From: Eupeodes corollae
Taxonomy: Eukaryota > Arthropoda > Insecta > Diptera > Syrphidae
DNA length: 64,000 nucleotides
Direction: 5' to 3'
Assembly: GCF_945859685.1 (NCBI RefSeq)
Contig: NC_079147.1
Location: 98,386,315-98,450,314 of the forward strand
In this document: positions 1 through 10,861 of the stretch, one piece after another
Numbering within the stretch: position 1 is the stretch's first letter
Layout: every line of letters starts with the position of its first letter
Translations under genes and position numbers: made by a program
Notes under the pieces: generated by a model
Database searches by the model: none
What the model saw: only the letters and a program-made list of their open reading frames with translations
What the model was told of the DNA's origin: nothing

Positions 1-690
1 GGGTGACCCCGGGATAACGAACTGGAATTAAGTTTCCCGTTATAAAACATTCTGGTTCTTTGGCATTCTGCTCTTGCTGGCGCTAGATGATGGGAAACTT
101 TTTTTCTTGTTGTATGTAGATACAAGAAGTGTATCTCCTTCCTAAGTTAGGTTTTTAACCATATTTTTTACTTCGGAAGTACTACAAACAAACATACCAA
201 CATATTGTGTGTCAGTAATCTAAGGGTAGGTTAGTGGATCGTAATTTTCCATTGATTAGTCTAAATTGTTAAATTGATACCAATTTAGCAAAGCACCCCC
301 ATAAATAGGATTTTTTTAAAATTACAAAGTTTTAAATTATTTAGTAAAATGTTTAAGAAATTTAACTTATTTAAAAAAGGGTTTAGTTTATTTTTAAACA
401 ATAAGCTGAAGCTATCAATGAAGAGCTATACTTTAACGTTTAGTAATTTGTTATCATTTGCCATTTTTCCATAGAAGTGGAGGTTTGAGAAGTTAGAAGG
501 TTGATTACTTGATATTTCTTTATTAGCTCACAGGCCTTTCCAGAGGCACAAATTATCTAAGAGTAAGTCACAGTTATAGCCTTATAGGCTACGAAAAACA
601 ATAACTGTGCAAAAGCTCAAATAGTCTGTTTTTCTCTTTGTAAGAGCCGACTACAAATGACGAAATTAAATTGTTCAAACTAAAATTTGA
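1..690. other. Unassigned AT-rich sequence
   Basis: No coding, repeat or RNA signal could be recognised in this stretch. It ends where LINE-like coding sequence begins near 690. Confidence 0.4.
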
Positions 691-1540
691 CCACCTTTTA
701 CTGTGAATTCGTTATGTTCAGATCACGTACCAGTTTTTTGTCATTTTCTTTGGTCAGGGGTTGAAAACCTTAAATATTACTTACACCTTAAAAATACTAA
801 TTGTACATCCTTTCGTTCAAAAATTAAAAAGCAATTGCAAGCAAATTTCTTAAATTTAGAAAATATTCCTAGTAATGCTGATGTTGATGGTATTGTAGAG
901 AACTTTACTGAAACTATTTTAGGTTGTGTGTAAATTATAACTCCTTCTTGCTGAAGATATGGCAATGCTATCATCGTATAAGTTCAGTCTCAATATTGAG
1001 ACGAATACCAAAACTGGAATTGAAGAATTGCAACGTTATTATAAGAAATGGAAAATTAAGCTTAACTTGAAAAAAATGCAACCGATCTTTTTTTCAAGAA
1101 AAAGAAAAGCTTGCTATCTTCTAAGTAATCAGCTGCAAATCAGTGGTATATATGTTGATTGGGAAAAATCAGTTAGATTACTTGGATTCTAAGTTAACGT
1201 TTCAGGAACATATAAATAAAACTCTGAACAAAATAAGTGTAGCCATAAAAATGCTTTACTCATTTATCCATAGAAAGTCTGTTATCAAATAAAAATAAAA
1301 TAATACTACCAAAAGTAATTTTTCAATCTATCTTTCTGTATGGATGTTCCGTTTGGGGAGGTTGTGCAAAATGCCACATACAAAAGCTACAAATCTCGCA
1401 AAACAAGATTTTAAAAATGATGTTGAAACCATAGCATTATTCAACACAAGAACTTCATAACAGAGCAGGTGTAGAATTGATGTATGAAAGAATTCAAAAA
1501 TTAAATGAGCGATTTATGTTAAAATGAAGTTTTGAAAAAT
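690..1540 (+). pseudogene. Jockey-type non-LTR retrotransposon remnant (endonuclease end plus RT thumb/C-terminus)
   Basis: The first part (about 703-930) reads NSLCSDHVPVF, which resembles the SDH box closing an APE-type endonuclease. After a jump, about 959-1540 in shifted frames reads AMLSSYKFSLN, then YYKKWKIKLNLKK, and later FLYGCSVWGG and HNRAGVELMYERI, matching the RT palm-end and thumb region of jockey-clade LINEs. The region between, including the catalytic YxDD box, is missing or unreadable. Several stops and frameshifts make it a relic. The clade is inferred from these motifs. The 3' side is followed by an RTE insertion with its own target duplication, so this LINE sequence was present first. 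Confidence 0.6.
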
Positions 1541-1557
1541 GTTAAAATATAATTTGA

Positions 1558-1571
1558 TAAATGAATTATAG
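1558..1571. repeat. Target-site duplication of the 1572-2930 RTE (left copy)
   Basis: TAAATGAATTATAG occurs here and again at 2930-2943, exactly bracketing an RTE copy whose 3' tail (AAGTAAGGAAGTAAGTAA) precedes the right-hand copy. This supports a simple target-primed insertion event. Confidence 0.85.
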
Positions 1572-2930
1572 TTCAAAGCAGCAGGCGATGACCTAGTACG
1601 GAGCATGCACCAACTCATCTGCAAAATATGGTCGGAAGAAAGCATGCCCGATGAGTATGGAATCTCAGCATAGTGTGCCCGATACATAAGAAAGGAGACC
1701 CTCTAAACTGCGCAAACTACAGAGGCATCAGTCTCCTTAACATTGCGTATAAGATCCTCTCTGCCGTATTATGTGAACGTCTGAAGCCATTCGTCAACAA
1801 CCTGATTGGTTCTTATCAGTGTGGCTTCAGACCAGGAAAGTCCACTATCGACCAAATATTCACACAACGGCGGATCTTGGAAAAAAACCCAGGAGCTTCT
1901 AATCGATACCCACCATCTCTTTATCGATTTTAAAGCCGCGTATGACAGCATCTATAGGGAAGAGCTCTACCGAGCAATGTCTAGTTTTGGCATCCCTGTC
2001 AAACTTATCCGTTTGTGCAGAATGACGATGGAGAATGCACGCTGATCTATCAAGGTCGGAAAAGATCTTACCGATGCATTTGATGTCAAAAAAGGTTTTA
2101 GACAAGGCGATGCACTGTCATGCGACTTCTTCAACATCGTTCTGGAAAGAATTGTGAAAAACTCAACCGTCAACACTAGAGGCACAATCTTCCAAAGGTA
2201 TATCCAATTACTCGGATACGCAGATGATATTGACATAATTGGAAGATCAGAGCGTGATGTCAGTGGAGCGTTTTTGAGCATTGCAACGGAAGCGAAGAAG
2301 ATGGGTTAAGTGGTCAATGAGGGCAAGACCAAGTGTATGCTGTCATCACAAAAGGACACTGAACAACGACGTCTTGGACAAAACGTCATAATGGGCAGCT
2401 ATAACTTTGAGGTAGTTAAGGACTTTGTCTCCCTAGGCACCACTATTAATGCAGACAACGACACCAGCGCTAAAATCAAACGGATAATAACTTTTGTAAA
2501 TCGCTGCTTCTTTGGACTTAGAAGGCAATTGAGTAGTAAAGTCCTCTCTCGAGCATTTAAATTCACCATGAGATAAGACACTCATCATCCCGGTTTTCCT
2601 TTATGGTGCTGAGGCCTGTACCCTGTCAAAGAAAGATGAGAGCGTCTTAGGATGCTTTGAGAGAAAAATTCTTCGGGTGATTTTTGGTCCCGTACGCATA
2701 GATGGAGAATGGTGGAGAAGATATAACGACGAACTGTACGGGCTGTACAGCGACACTGACCTAGTTAGCAGAATTAAAGTCCAACGGCTTAGATGGCTAG
2801 GTCATGTAGAGCGGATGGACATCAACGCTCCAGCCCGGAAGGTCTTCGAATCAAATCCAGAGGGACGGTGCAGTAGAGGAAGACCGCGACCGCATAGGAC
2901 TGTAGTGCCACCTTAAGTAAGGAAGTAAGT
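1572..2930 (+). mobile_element. 5'-truncated RTE-clade LINE (reverse transcriptase pseudogene)
   Basis: The sequence encodes, in broken frames, the reverse transcriptase of an RTE (BovB-like) LINE: CPIHKKGDPLNCANYRGISL, the FIDFKAAYDS box (about 1915-1955), YADDIDIIGR as the catalytic YADD box (about 2215-2245), and the C-terminal RWLGHVERMD segment (about 2790-2820). It ends with the family 3' end GTAGTGCCACCTTAAG and a (TAAG)n-like tail. The endonuclease is absent, so the copy is 5' truncated. There are several frameshifts and stops, including MGxVVNEG interrupted at about 2310. Flanking 13-14 bp direct repeats show it is a genuine insertion unit. Other copies lie at 20412-23602, 26664-27365, 31538-33892, 44465-49550 (split), 54760-55608 and 60509-61904. 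Confidence 0.9.
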
Positions 2931-2943
2931 AAATGAATTATAG

Positions 2944-3530
2944 TACTATTATTGTTATTTATTTATATAGATTATATATGTATATATATTTTTTAAATTT
3001 AAATGAAAGTTTTGTCTTTCGTATTTTTCTTCAAACTCTCTGTTATTATGTAAATAAGTATTGTACAGAAAATAATGTTTTAGTAGAAAGATATTATATA
3101 TCAAATCTCTGTATGTAAAATGTGTGGTGGCAATCCTTGAAAAAAAATTATAACGAAATAAAGAAATACAAAAAAAATTGTAACTTAATTAAATAACTTA
3201 CGAAAGAAAAGTCGAACACTTTACTGTTTGCTCATATTTCTTGAAATAAAATTAAAAGAATATTTAAAAAAATGCGTACATCTATGTATATCAATAATCA
3301 AAATTTTCTGTCAGTTTCCAATTCATAGGTCTGTTAACTTTAGGTTAGGTTAATGTGGGTGTTTGTGATGGAGTAGGACAAACTTTGACTTTTTTCTCAG
3401 CTCAATGAAAGCAGTTTGAGTCAATTGCAAGACATGGGAGATTGATTATGTTGATATGATTGAGATTATTAAGATCGTTTTAGAAGAAATCTCCTACGTA
3501 GTTCTTGCGTTTTTGAATTAGAGCAGAGCA
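2944..3530. other. Unassigned AT-rich sequence
   Basis: No recognisable gene or repeat. It contains AT-dinucleotide-rich tracts around 2950-3000. Confidence 0.4.
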
Positions 3531-4204
3531 TGTAGAGAAAAATTGAAGAACTGTTTGCTCATATCTTCATCATACAGCTTCGGCAAAAGTCATTTGAAAA
3601 TACGTCTAGCCGCGTAGCTTGGTTTTCTATAAGACTGTGTCCGGCTATAACACCGATTATCGAGCTTATTTGTGATGTGCTCAGAGATAGCAAGCAGATT
3701 TAGTGCCTTAATTTAGTGTTTTTTTGTTCTACCTAGTGTTTGCCTTCTTCACAGCCTCTTGCATTATCAATAGTTTACATGTAGCGATTAATATGCCAGA
3801 ATTTCGCAAACGTGGTATTGTGGTTGTATTGTGACGAGATCATCTGCCGTACAATTTCCTGGAATGTCTTTATGGACCGGCAACCAGCAAAGGTGTTTAT
3901 TAAACTGTTGTGCTATCTCCTCTAGAGACGATCGACAGTTATGGGCTATTATAGATTGTGTAGAGACAGAGTCTAAAAATTTGACAGCGGCCTGACTATC
4001 TTTAAAATACGGATATCAGTTGTTGATATCACCTCTCTAATTGGCAAAAGTTCAACATAGAACACGCTACAATGACTGTGAAGATGGAATGAGGGACCCA
4101 TTAATTTGTTTTTGATCCATCTGAGTAAAAGTGAATTGACTTCTTCCAGGAACGTCTTATCCTCCTAGATACGTCTGGAAGGTTACAAATCTGGGAGTTT
4201 ATAT
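3531..4204 (-). mobile_element. RNase H-bearing LINE (I/Loa-type) remnant
   Basis: This stretch is homologous to 20276-20397 plus 23617-24250, with the RTE insertion of that copy absent here. On the minus strand the 4101-4160 part reads FYSDGSKTN, resembling the first catalytic Asp motif (TDGSK) of a LINE RNase H domain, and the remainder corresponds to the RNase H end and 3' tail. No complete frame survives. Because this copy lacks the RTE, it serves as the pre-insertion reference for the one at 20-24 kb. Placement among RNase H-positive clades (I, Loa, R1) is inferred. Confidence 0.6.
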
Positions 4205-4249
4205 TTTCAATAAATAAATTATTAACATTAATTAAATTATTAGTACTAC

Positions 4250-4495
4250 CCATGGCATGATAGTTAGGTCTTGGGCTCAATCCCTGCGCATGCAAGTTAA
4301 ATTTTACGGGTATTGCCTCTTGCGAGGAAATGACAAATCCTCTAAGAGTAGTTCTTGTCATGAAAAGTGCTTTCACAAATTAGCCGTTCGAACTTGGCTT
4401 AAAACTGTAGGTCCCCTCCATCCCTGATAACAGTACATACAGGAATGGTTGAGAGTTGTAAGTCACTAGCCCCTAGTTCTCAAAGGACTGTTGAA
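4250..4495 (+). mobile_element. tRNA-like SINE, 5'-degraded copy
   Basis: It shares a body with 41371-41600: a GGCTCAATCCC box (4274-4284) resembling a pol III B box, then TACGGGTATTGCCTCTTGCG, TCATGAAAAGTGCTTTC, and AACTGTAGGTCCCCTCCAT. The A box is not readable here. It has no ORF; the overlapping 91-codon minus frame is not a gene. Confidence 0.6.
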
Positions 4496-4499
4496 CTTT

Positions 4500-5426
4500 A
4501 GGATTCTATCCGACTTCCGTTATTCTTTCTTCGGAAAGTCATACAACAGGTTCTTTCGACCTGCTGGTTGTCTTAAACTTTTTTATGTTTCAAATTAAGC
4601 TATGTATTGCTTTGTCCTGAAGTGACGTTTACGTTATACCTACTGTTGGCTGTTGGCATAGACATAACCAAGTAACTTTATCTTATAACTGAGAAGATGA
4701 AAGGGAAACAAGACACAAAGTCCACAGAGCATGGTTTCGTTAATCACACATGCATTGCTTTGCTTTTCTATCTATAACATCAGTATTTTCGAGATGAAAC
4801 ATTTAAATAAATGATGCAAAGTAGATATGTTACTTATGTTTAGATACATAGTCCTTATGGATACAGAAAATGGTTTTTAGCAAGGACATTCAGGGAGCTT
4901 CGAAAGGATTTTTTCTTTATACATGTATACATAATGTAGGTATACCGTGTAGATACTTATTTTTTATTTAACTTAACCAAATTTGTTGAGGATTTTTTTA
5001 GTTTTTTGATACTGAAGTTCACCATTTGCTGTGGAATATATCGAAGACGGAATAACAGAGTCGTGCATGGTTGCACTTTGGTTTTAATTTTCATTTTGGT
5101 TACTTTTTGAGGCTTGGCTTTTTGGACATGTGAAAATGATACAAAATTTGGTTGGTTTTACATGAGAACATGAGATACTTAAAAATAAGGGTTTGTTCAA
5201 AAAATAATGTATTCTTTAAGAAGTTAAATACATGAATCGGCCAACTGTATCCACTCAAATAAGTAATATGAGAGAAGGTTCAGGATATACTCATTTGTGG
5301 TTTTAGTTAAAGTCAAACCAGAAACAAATTTAAATTGGTGAAGTTTTAATATTCTTTGTGATATTATTTTGGTTTATATTTAATTCCGTTTGCAGCGGAA
5401 TTTAAGCTCCCTTTCAGTGGTCTTTG
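4500..5426. other. Unassigned sequence
   Basis: No coding or repeat identity could be recognised between the SINE and repeat copy A. Confidence 0.4.
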
Positions 5427-7078
5427 TTAACTTCCCATAGGAAGTTATTGTAATTGGTCCGATTTGTCAAATTGAAAATTTTGACATTTCTCGACGTTTC
5501 AAGGTCCCTAGAGTCGAAATAAAAGATTTTTAGAAAGATGTCTGTGCGTGCGTGTGTACGTACGTTCGTACGTCCGTACGTCCGTACGTCCGTACGTCCG
5601 TACGTCCGTACGTCCGTACGTTCGCGACGTTTTTTTCGTCGTCCATAGCTCAAGAACCAGAAGAGATATCGACTTCAAATAAATTTTGTTATACAGATAA
5701 TAAGGCAGAAAGATGCAGAAAGGGCTCTCAAGAAAATTGCGTGGGTGGTTTTTTTACCATAGCAGTTTAAAAAAAAGGTGAAAATTTTGGTTAACCCTTA
5801 ATATATTACGAACCAAAAACGCTAGAGACTTGAATTAAATTTTATATAATAGACTGTAACGTGATCCCAAAGAAGTATATTTTTTGAAAAAAAATCTATC
5901 TAACGGTTTTTTTTCTAAATCAAAAAAACTGAAAAAAAAAATTTGTCACCTCCAAAATTTAACGACTGACATATGCTTTCATCTCCAAAACAATTTTGAG
6001 AAACGGAGAATAATGTTTTAAAAATGTGATAAAATTTTGAGAAAAATCGAATTGACAGTTTTTTTTTTAAATAAAAAACTAAAAAAAAATTAATAAAAGT
6101 TGATAAAAATTGATTTTCGACTCAAATATCTTTTCAAAACGTTGAGATATTGGCTTTAATTTACTTTTATCTTTCAAAAAATATTGTTGTCAACATTCAG
6201 TAAAATTTTGAACAAAATCGAATTGACAGTTTTTTTTATAAAAAATAAAAATCTTAAACCGAACAAAAATTAACAAAAGTTGGTAAAAATTAAATATGGA
6301 TTCAAATATCTTTTCAAAAACTTGAAAGTTAGACTTCAAACTTATTGTATCTTATGAGAAATATTGTTTTAAGCATTCTTAAAGATGTTGAGAAAAATCG
6401 AATTGACGGTTTTCTTACAAAAAATAAAAACCTTAAAAAAAAATGTATAAAAGTTGGTAAAAATTGATTTTCGACTCAAATATCTTTTCAAAAATTGTAG
6501 ATATTGGCTTTTAACTACTTTTATCTTTCAAAAAATATTGTTGTTAACATTCAGTAAAATTTTGAAAAAAATCGAATTGATAGTTTTTGTACAAAAAATT
6601 AAATACCTAAAAAAAATTTAACAAAAGTTGGTAAAAATTGATTTTCGACTCAAATATCTTTTCAAATATATAAAATATTGGCTTCAAACTAATTTTATCT
6701 TATAGAAAATATTGTTTTCAACATTCGATAGAATTTTGAAGAAAATCGAATTGACGGTTTTCTTACAAAAAATAAAACTCTAAAAAAAACAATACTAAAA
6801 CTTGGTAAACATTTACTTTCGACTCAAATAGCTTTTCAAAAATTCAAAATATTGGCTTCAAACTTATTTTATTTTACAGAAAATATTGTTTTCAATATTC
6901 AGTGATTTTTATATAAAAACCCAACAGTCCGTTTTTTCATAAAAAATAAAATCTATAAAAAATAGTACGCAAATTTGGTAAAATCGATACTAGTACATAT
7001 AGACAAACTTTTAAGCAAGACAAATCGACAGACGGGATGGGAAGTTATCAGTGTGGGTCGCATCCCAGCCTCTTTTTT
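5427..7078 (+). mobile_element. AACTTCCC-family repeat, copy A (most complete)
   Basis: The element starts with a perfect hairpin, AACTTCC-CATA-GGAAGTT (5429-5446), followed by about 600 bp of unique sequence containing a CGTCCGTA octamer microsatellite (about 5552-5624). It then has about six tandem units with a spacing of 171-180 bp (AATCGAATTGACxGTTTT recurs at about 6045, 6216, 6396, 6570 and 6744, with a degenerate unit at about 6918). Near the 3' end ATGGGAAGTT (7037-7046) is the inverted complement of the 5' AACTTCCCAT. A GGGATG/CATCCC stem (7034-7066) precedes the terminus GCCTCTTTTTT. It encodes no transposase. The combination of subterminal inverted repeat, central microsatellite, tandem array and 3' hairpin recalls Helentron-derived HINE/DINE elements; that placement is inference only. 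Confidence 0.75.
5538..5628. repeat. GTACGTCC octamer microsatellite
   Basis: About eight near-perfect copies of an 8-bp unit (CGTCCGTA) follow GTGCGTGCGTGTGTACGTACG. The same position in copy B (about 9287-9332) has about three fewer units, so the array varies in length between copies. Confidence 0.85.
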
Positions 7079-7974
7079 AATTTTTCTCTCGACTTACTAA
7101 AAATTTCAATAAATTATTATCAAGAAAATTAGCTAGATCTGATATTTAAAGTCCCCGAATAATTAATGTTAAAAATCCATTTGGTAAATCAACAAGTTCC
7201 CATTGTTTTCACTGCACCTTGCACTTTTCCAGTTTTCATTGTATTTATTTATACAGTTTCGGAAACAATTATGATAGTAAGGACAATATTTTAAATGGAT
7301 TTTGTAGTTTTACCCATTTTGTATTCTATTTTTGGTCAACCTCTTTTTTCTGCTCTAAGTGTCTTGGGACGTACACGCACATGCTGACCTTTTTTCGGTG
7401 TATCGATGTCTGTACTTCATTTGTAACTTTGTTCTATAGTTAAGCTTCAGTTTATTCCTCATTTGAGCTATTGCTCGCCATCGGTTGGCTATCTGAGATA
7501 CTCTTAGTATCGTGAAGGACCTTAAATTGGAAAGATGACTTTTCAAAAAATAATATCCTGCAAAGTAAAGTGTTTTACAAAATTTGCAAATTTTTCAAAC
7601 TTTGTTTGAAATGTAAAAGCGTTTCACCGAGTTAAAATGGAACTTTGCAATAAATTCGTATTTTGAATAGTTGCAAACTAAAAATTATTGAGATCAAATA
7701 TCTATTGGATAAAATTGGTGAATGAATATCTATCAATGGTACCGTCAACCGCATCCAGCTATCGAAGTTAATTCTTAGTTTCACTACTTTTTGGTCACTA
7801 TTTTTAACTTCTTCGTTTTATTTACAACATCTTTCCTTTTTTTAAGAACTGTCAAATTCCATTGAAAGGTGCCTATGATTTCGATAGATTAACCCAATTG
7901 GACCCAAATACAAAGGAACTTTAATTTTTTGAACTTTGTTTTATTAATGTGCCTATTGGAGGTTAAATATTGTA
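7079..7974. other. Unassigned sequence; possible faint copia trace near 7190
   Basis: The minus strand near 7165-7200 reads QWELVDLPNG, resembling the sequence that opens copia-type reverse transcriptases, and its orientation agrees with the copia integrase relic at 11.4-13.1 kb. Nothing around it supports the match, so I do not call a gene. Confidence 0.2.
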
Positions 7975-9164
7975 GTTTTGAAAGAAAAAAGAAATATCAA
8001 GGTCTGTTTTCCTTCCTTCCGTAGTGCTCCATCTTTTCACCTTTCCAAGTGGATAAACAAAGTCTTAGTTTTTTCCCATAGTACAAACACTGTTATGGAG
8101 CCATCGTACGAACAATATTTTATTTGCTGTATCAAACCGGTAGTCAAATTCTGCTCGTTTTTTTTCTCTTCATGTCCTTGATGGAAAGCAGTGAGCATCT
8201 TTTCGTTCTGTTTTCCCTCACAGTGACTGTTGCACGATGGCCAGCATAACGCAGATCTCGCAGCAAGGCGTGGCTGGTGAAATGATTAAAGAAAACAATA
8301 TGCTGTTGCGGAATAGCATTCACTTTGTTCAAGAGGCTTGTTCCCAATGTCTTATTACTGCTCTGTACCGATTTTCCACAATATATATCGAAAGCGAAAC
8401 AATAAACGTCAGAACTTGCAATCATCCAGTTTTTGTAATCGAATCGCACTGGCTTGCTTCTTATGAACTGCTTCGATAGTGTCGTCACTGGAGAAATTTC
8501 TTGATAAGCAAATCAGCAAGTGGTCGTACTTTGAACAGCTTATCGGTGGACCGAGAAGCAGCATCATTGTCGCAAAAATGAAAGTACTTGCTTATATCCA
8601 TGAATCTATTCTTTGATATAACTTTAGACACACTGGGAACATATAAGTCTTCATCCAAGGACCAGTATAACTTTCCACGCGGAAATGAGTGAAAACCGGT
8701 CAATACAATACAATGCCAAAATACAGTTTAAGGTCATCCACAGTTATTTGAAATTCGTGATTATTTTTCTGCGCAGCATATACATAACTTCGTGTTTAAA
8801 ACGATGATGTCAAAGACTTCCGTATCAAATATTTTTTAAAATATGTATAATACTGGCCGGCATTTGATCCTTCAGCTATATTTTTTTTTTTTAATCTGGT
8901 TTGGTTCTGTACATTATTTGCTGTTGAGGTAGAAGGCATAGCATCGTACCAACCGTCGCATTTGAACCAACGCGGTTCCAAGGCATCGACCCTTCTATAC
9001 CTCGCCAATGGTTCGTCAACACTGCTATCCTATTCTTCTTTTAATTCGTCATTATTATTTCGGGACTCGAATACCTTTACATTTCCAGGGATATCCGATG
9101 AAGGAATATTTTCCAAAACATTGTCTTCGTCGTCCTCCTCATTGTCCATCTGAACTCTTGGTTA
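7975..9164 (-). pseudogene. PiggyBac-type transposase, C-terminal major part (copy 1)
   Basis: Minus-strand frames give, from N to C: an acidic stretch (MDNEEDDEDNVLENIPSSD), RWFKCDGWYDAMPS, a SVSKVISKNRFMDISKYFHF segment, KPVRFDYKNWMIASS, then FFNHFTSHALLRDLRYAGHR with VRENR, and finally YPLGKVKRWS. These match the order of conserved blocks in piggyBac transposases (DDE domain, with the NYFTS...LL..L and GTxRxNR regions). Catalytic Asp positions are partly lost: the usual DNYFTS Asp is replaced by Asn (FFNHFTS). Multiple frameshifts and stops make it inactive. Its first coding segment lies at 10787-10861; copy B of the AACTTCCC repeat separates the two. Confidence 0.75.
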
Positions 9165-10786
9165 TTAACTTCCCATAGGAAGTTATTGTAAAGGGTCCGA
9201 TTTGTCAAATTGAAAATTTTGACATTTCTCGACGTTTCATGGTCCCTAGAGTCGAAATAAAAGATTTTTAGAAAGATGTCTGTGCGTGCGTGTGTACGTA
9301 CGTTTGTACGTCCGTACGTCCGTACATCCGTTCGTTCGCGATGTTTTTTTCGTCGTCCATAGCTCAAGAACCAGAAGAGATATCAACTTCAAATAAATTT
9401 TGTTATACAGATAATAAGGCAAAAAGATGCAGAAATGGCTCTCAAGAAAATTGCGTTGGTGGTTTTTTTACCATAGCAGTTTGAAAAAAAGGTGAAAATT
9501 TTGGTTAACCCTAAATATCTTACGAACCAAAAACGCTAGAGACTTGAATTAAATTTTATATAATATATTGTAGCGTGATACCAAACAGGTATATTTTTTG
9601 AAAAAAATCAATATAACGCTTTTTTTAAAAATCAATAAAACTGAAAAAAAAATTTGTCACCTCCAAAATTTTACGACTGAAATATGATTTCATCTCTAAA
9701 ACAATTTTGTGCAACGAAAAATAATGTTTTTGACATCTGATAAAATGTTGAGAAAAATCGAATTGACGGTTTTTTTTACAAAAAATAAAAACCTAAAAAA
9801 AAATTTATAAAAGTTGGTAAAAATTGATTTTCGACTCGAATATCTTTTCAAAACTTTGAGATATTGGCTTAAATTTACTTTTTTCTTTCAAAAAATCTTG
9901 TTGTCACCATACAATTAAAGTTTGAAAAATATCGAATAGACAGTTTTTTTACAAAAAATAAAAACCTAAAAAAAATGTATAAAAGTTGGTAAAAATTGAT
10001 TTTCGACTCAAATATCTTTTCAAAACTTTGAGATATTCGCTTTAATTAACTTTTATCTTTCAAAAAATCTTGTTTTCAACATTCAGTTGAAGTTTGAAAA
10101 AAATCGAATTTACGGTTTTTTTACAAAAAATAAAATCCTAAAAAAAATTTATAAAAGTTGGTAAAAATTGATTTTCGACTCAAATATCTTTTTTTTTTAA
10201 ACTTTGAGATATTGGCTTTAATTTACTTTTATCTTTCAAAAAATCTTGTTGTCAACATTCAGTTGAAGTTTGAAAAAAATCGAATTTACGGTTTTTTTAC
10301 AAAAAATAAAATCCTAAAAAAAATTTATAAAAAATGGTAAAAATTGATTTTTGACTCAAATATCTTTCCAAAAATTTTAAATATTGGCTTCAAAGTAATT
10401 TTATCTCATAAGAAATATTGTTTTCAACATTTGGTAAAATTTTTAAAAAATTCGAATTGACAATTTTTTAACAAAAAATAAAACTCTAAAAAAAAACAAT
10501 ACTAAAACTTCATAAAAATTTACTTTCGACTCAAATAGCTTTTCAAAACTTAAAAATATTGTCTTCAAACTTATTTTATTTCACAGAAAATATTATTTTC
10601 GATATTCAGTAATTTTTATATAAAAATATAACAGTCCGTTTTTTCATAAAAAATAAAATCTACAAAAAATAGTACGCAAATTTGGTAAAAATTGATACGA
10701 GTACATATAGACAAACTTTTAAGCAAGACAAATCGACAGACGGGATGGGAAGTTATTAGTGTGGGTAGCATCCCAGCCTCTTTTTT
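9165..10786 (+). mobile_element. AACTTCCC-family repeat, copy B
   Basis: It has the same architecture as copy A and high visible identity to it: hairpin at 9167-9184, a shortened octamer microsatellite, tandem units beginning near 9756, 9931, 10102, 10279 and 10452 (spacing 172-177 bp), a 3' ATGGGAAGTT, a GGGATG/CATCCC stem and a GCCTCTTTTTT end. It sits inside piggyBac copy 1, and the flanking piggyBac coding segments read toward each other on the minus strand. It is therefore younger than that piggyBac copy. Confidence 0.8.
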
Positions 10787-10861
10787 GGGGATGGCTATTA
10801 CTTCGTAGGTTACTTTCTGGTTATTTTCTTCATAAAAAATGTTTTCAATTGCTTCTTCCAT
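10787..10861 (-). pseudogene. PiggyBac copy 1, N-terminal coding segment
   Basis: A minus-strand start at 10861 gives MEEAIENIFYEENNQKVTYE followed by VIAIP and then runs into repeat copy B. Resuming on the far side at 9163, the minus strand reads RVQMDNEEDDEDNVLENIP, which is the usual acidic N-terminal region of a piggyBac transposase. The link between the halves is inferred from orientation, adjacency and typical protein layout. Confidence 0.5.

Noticed and set aside
4101..4376. 91-codon minus frame as a gene
   Set aside because: It is a read-through across the SINE into the RNase H LINE relic (FYSDGSKTN end).
5552..5770. Plus-strand frames in copies A and B (MCTYVRTSVRP...ENCVGGFFTIAV) as a gene
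   Set aside because: The reading is mostly octamer microsatellite, copy C has a stop in the same frame, and there is no family match.
6041..7020. 174-bp units as a CRISPR-like array
   Set aside because: Units are contiguous and AT-rich without spacers, and the genome is clearly eukaryotic.
7165..7200. Minus-strand QWELVDLPNG as the start of a copia reverse transcriptase
   Set aside because: Ten residues without supporting text on either side; the orientation fits the nearby copia relic, but this is not enough.
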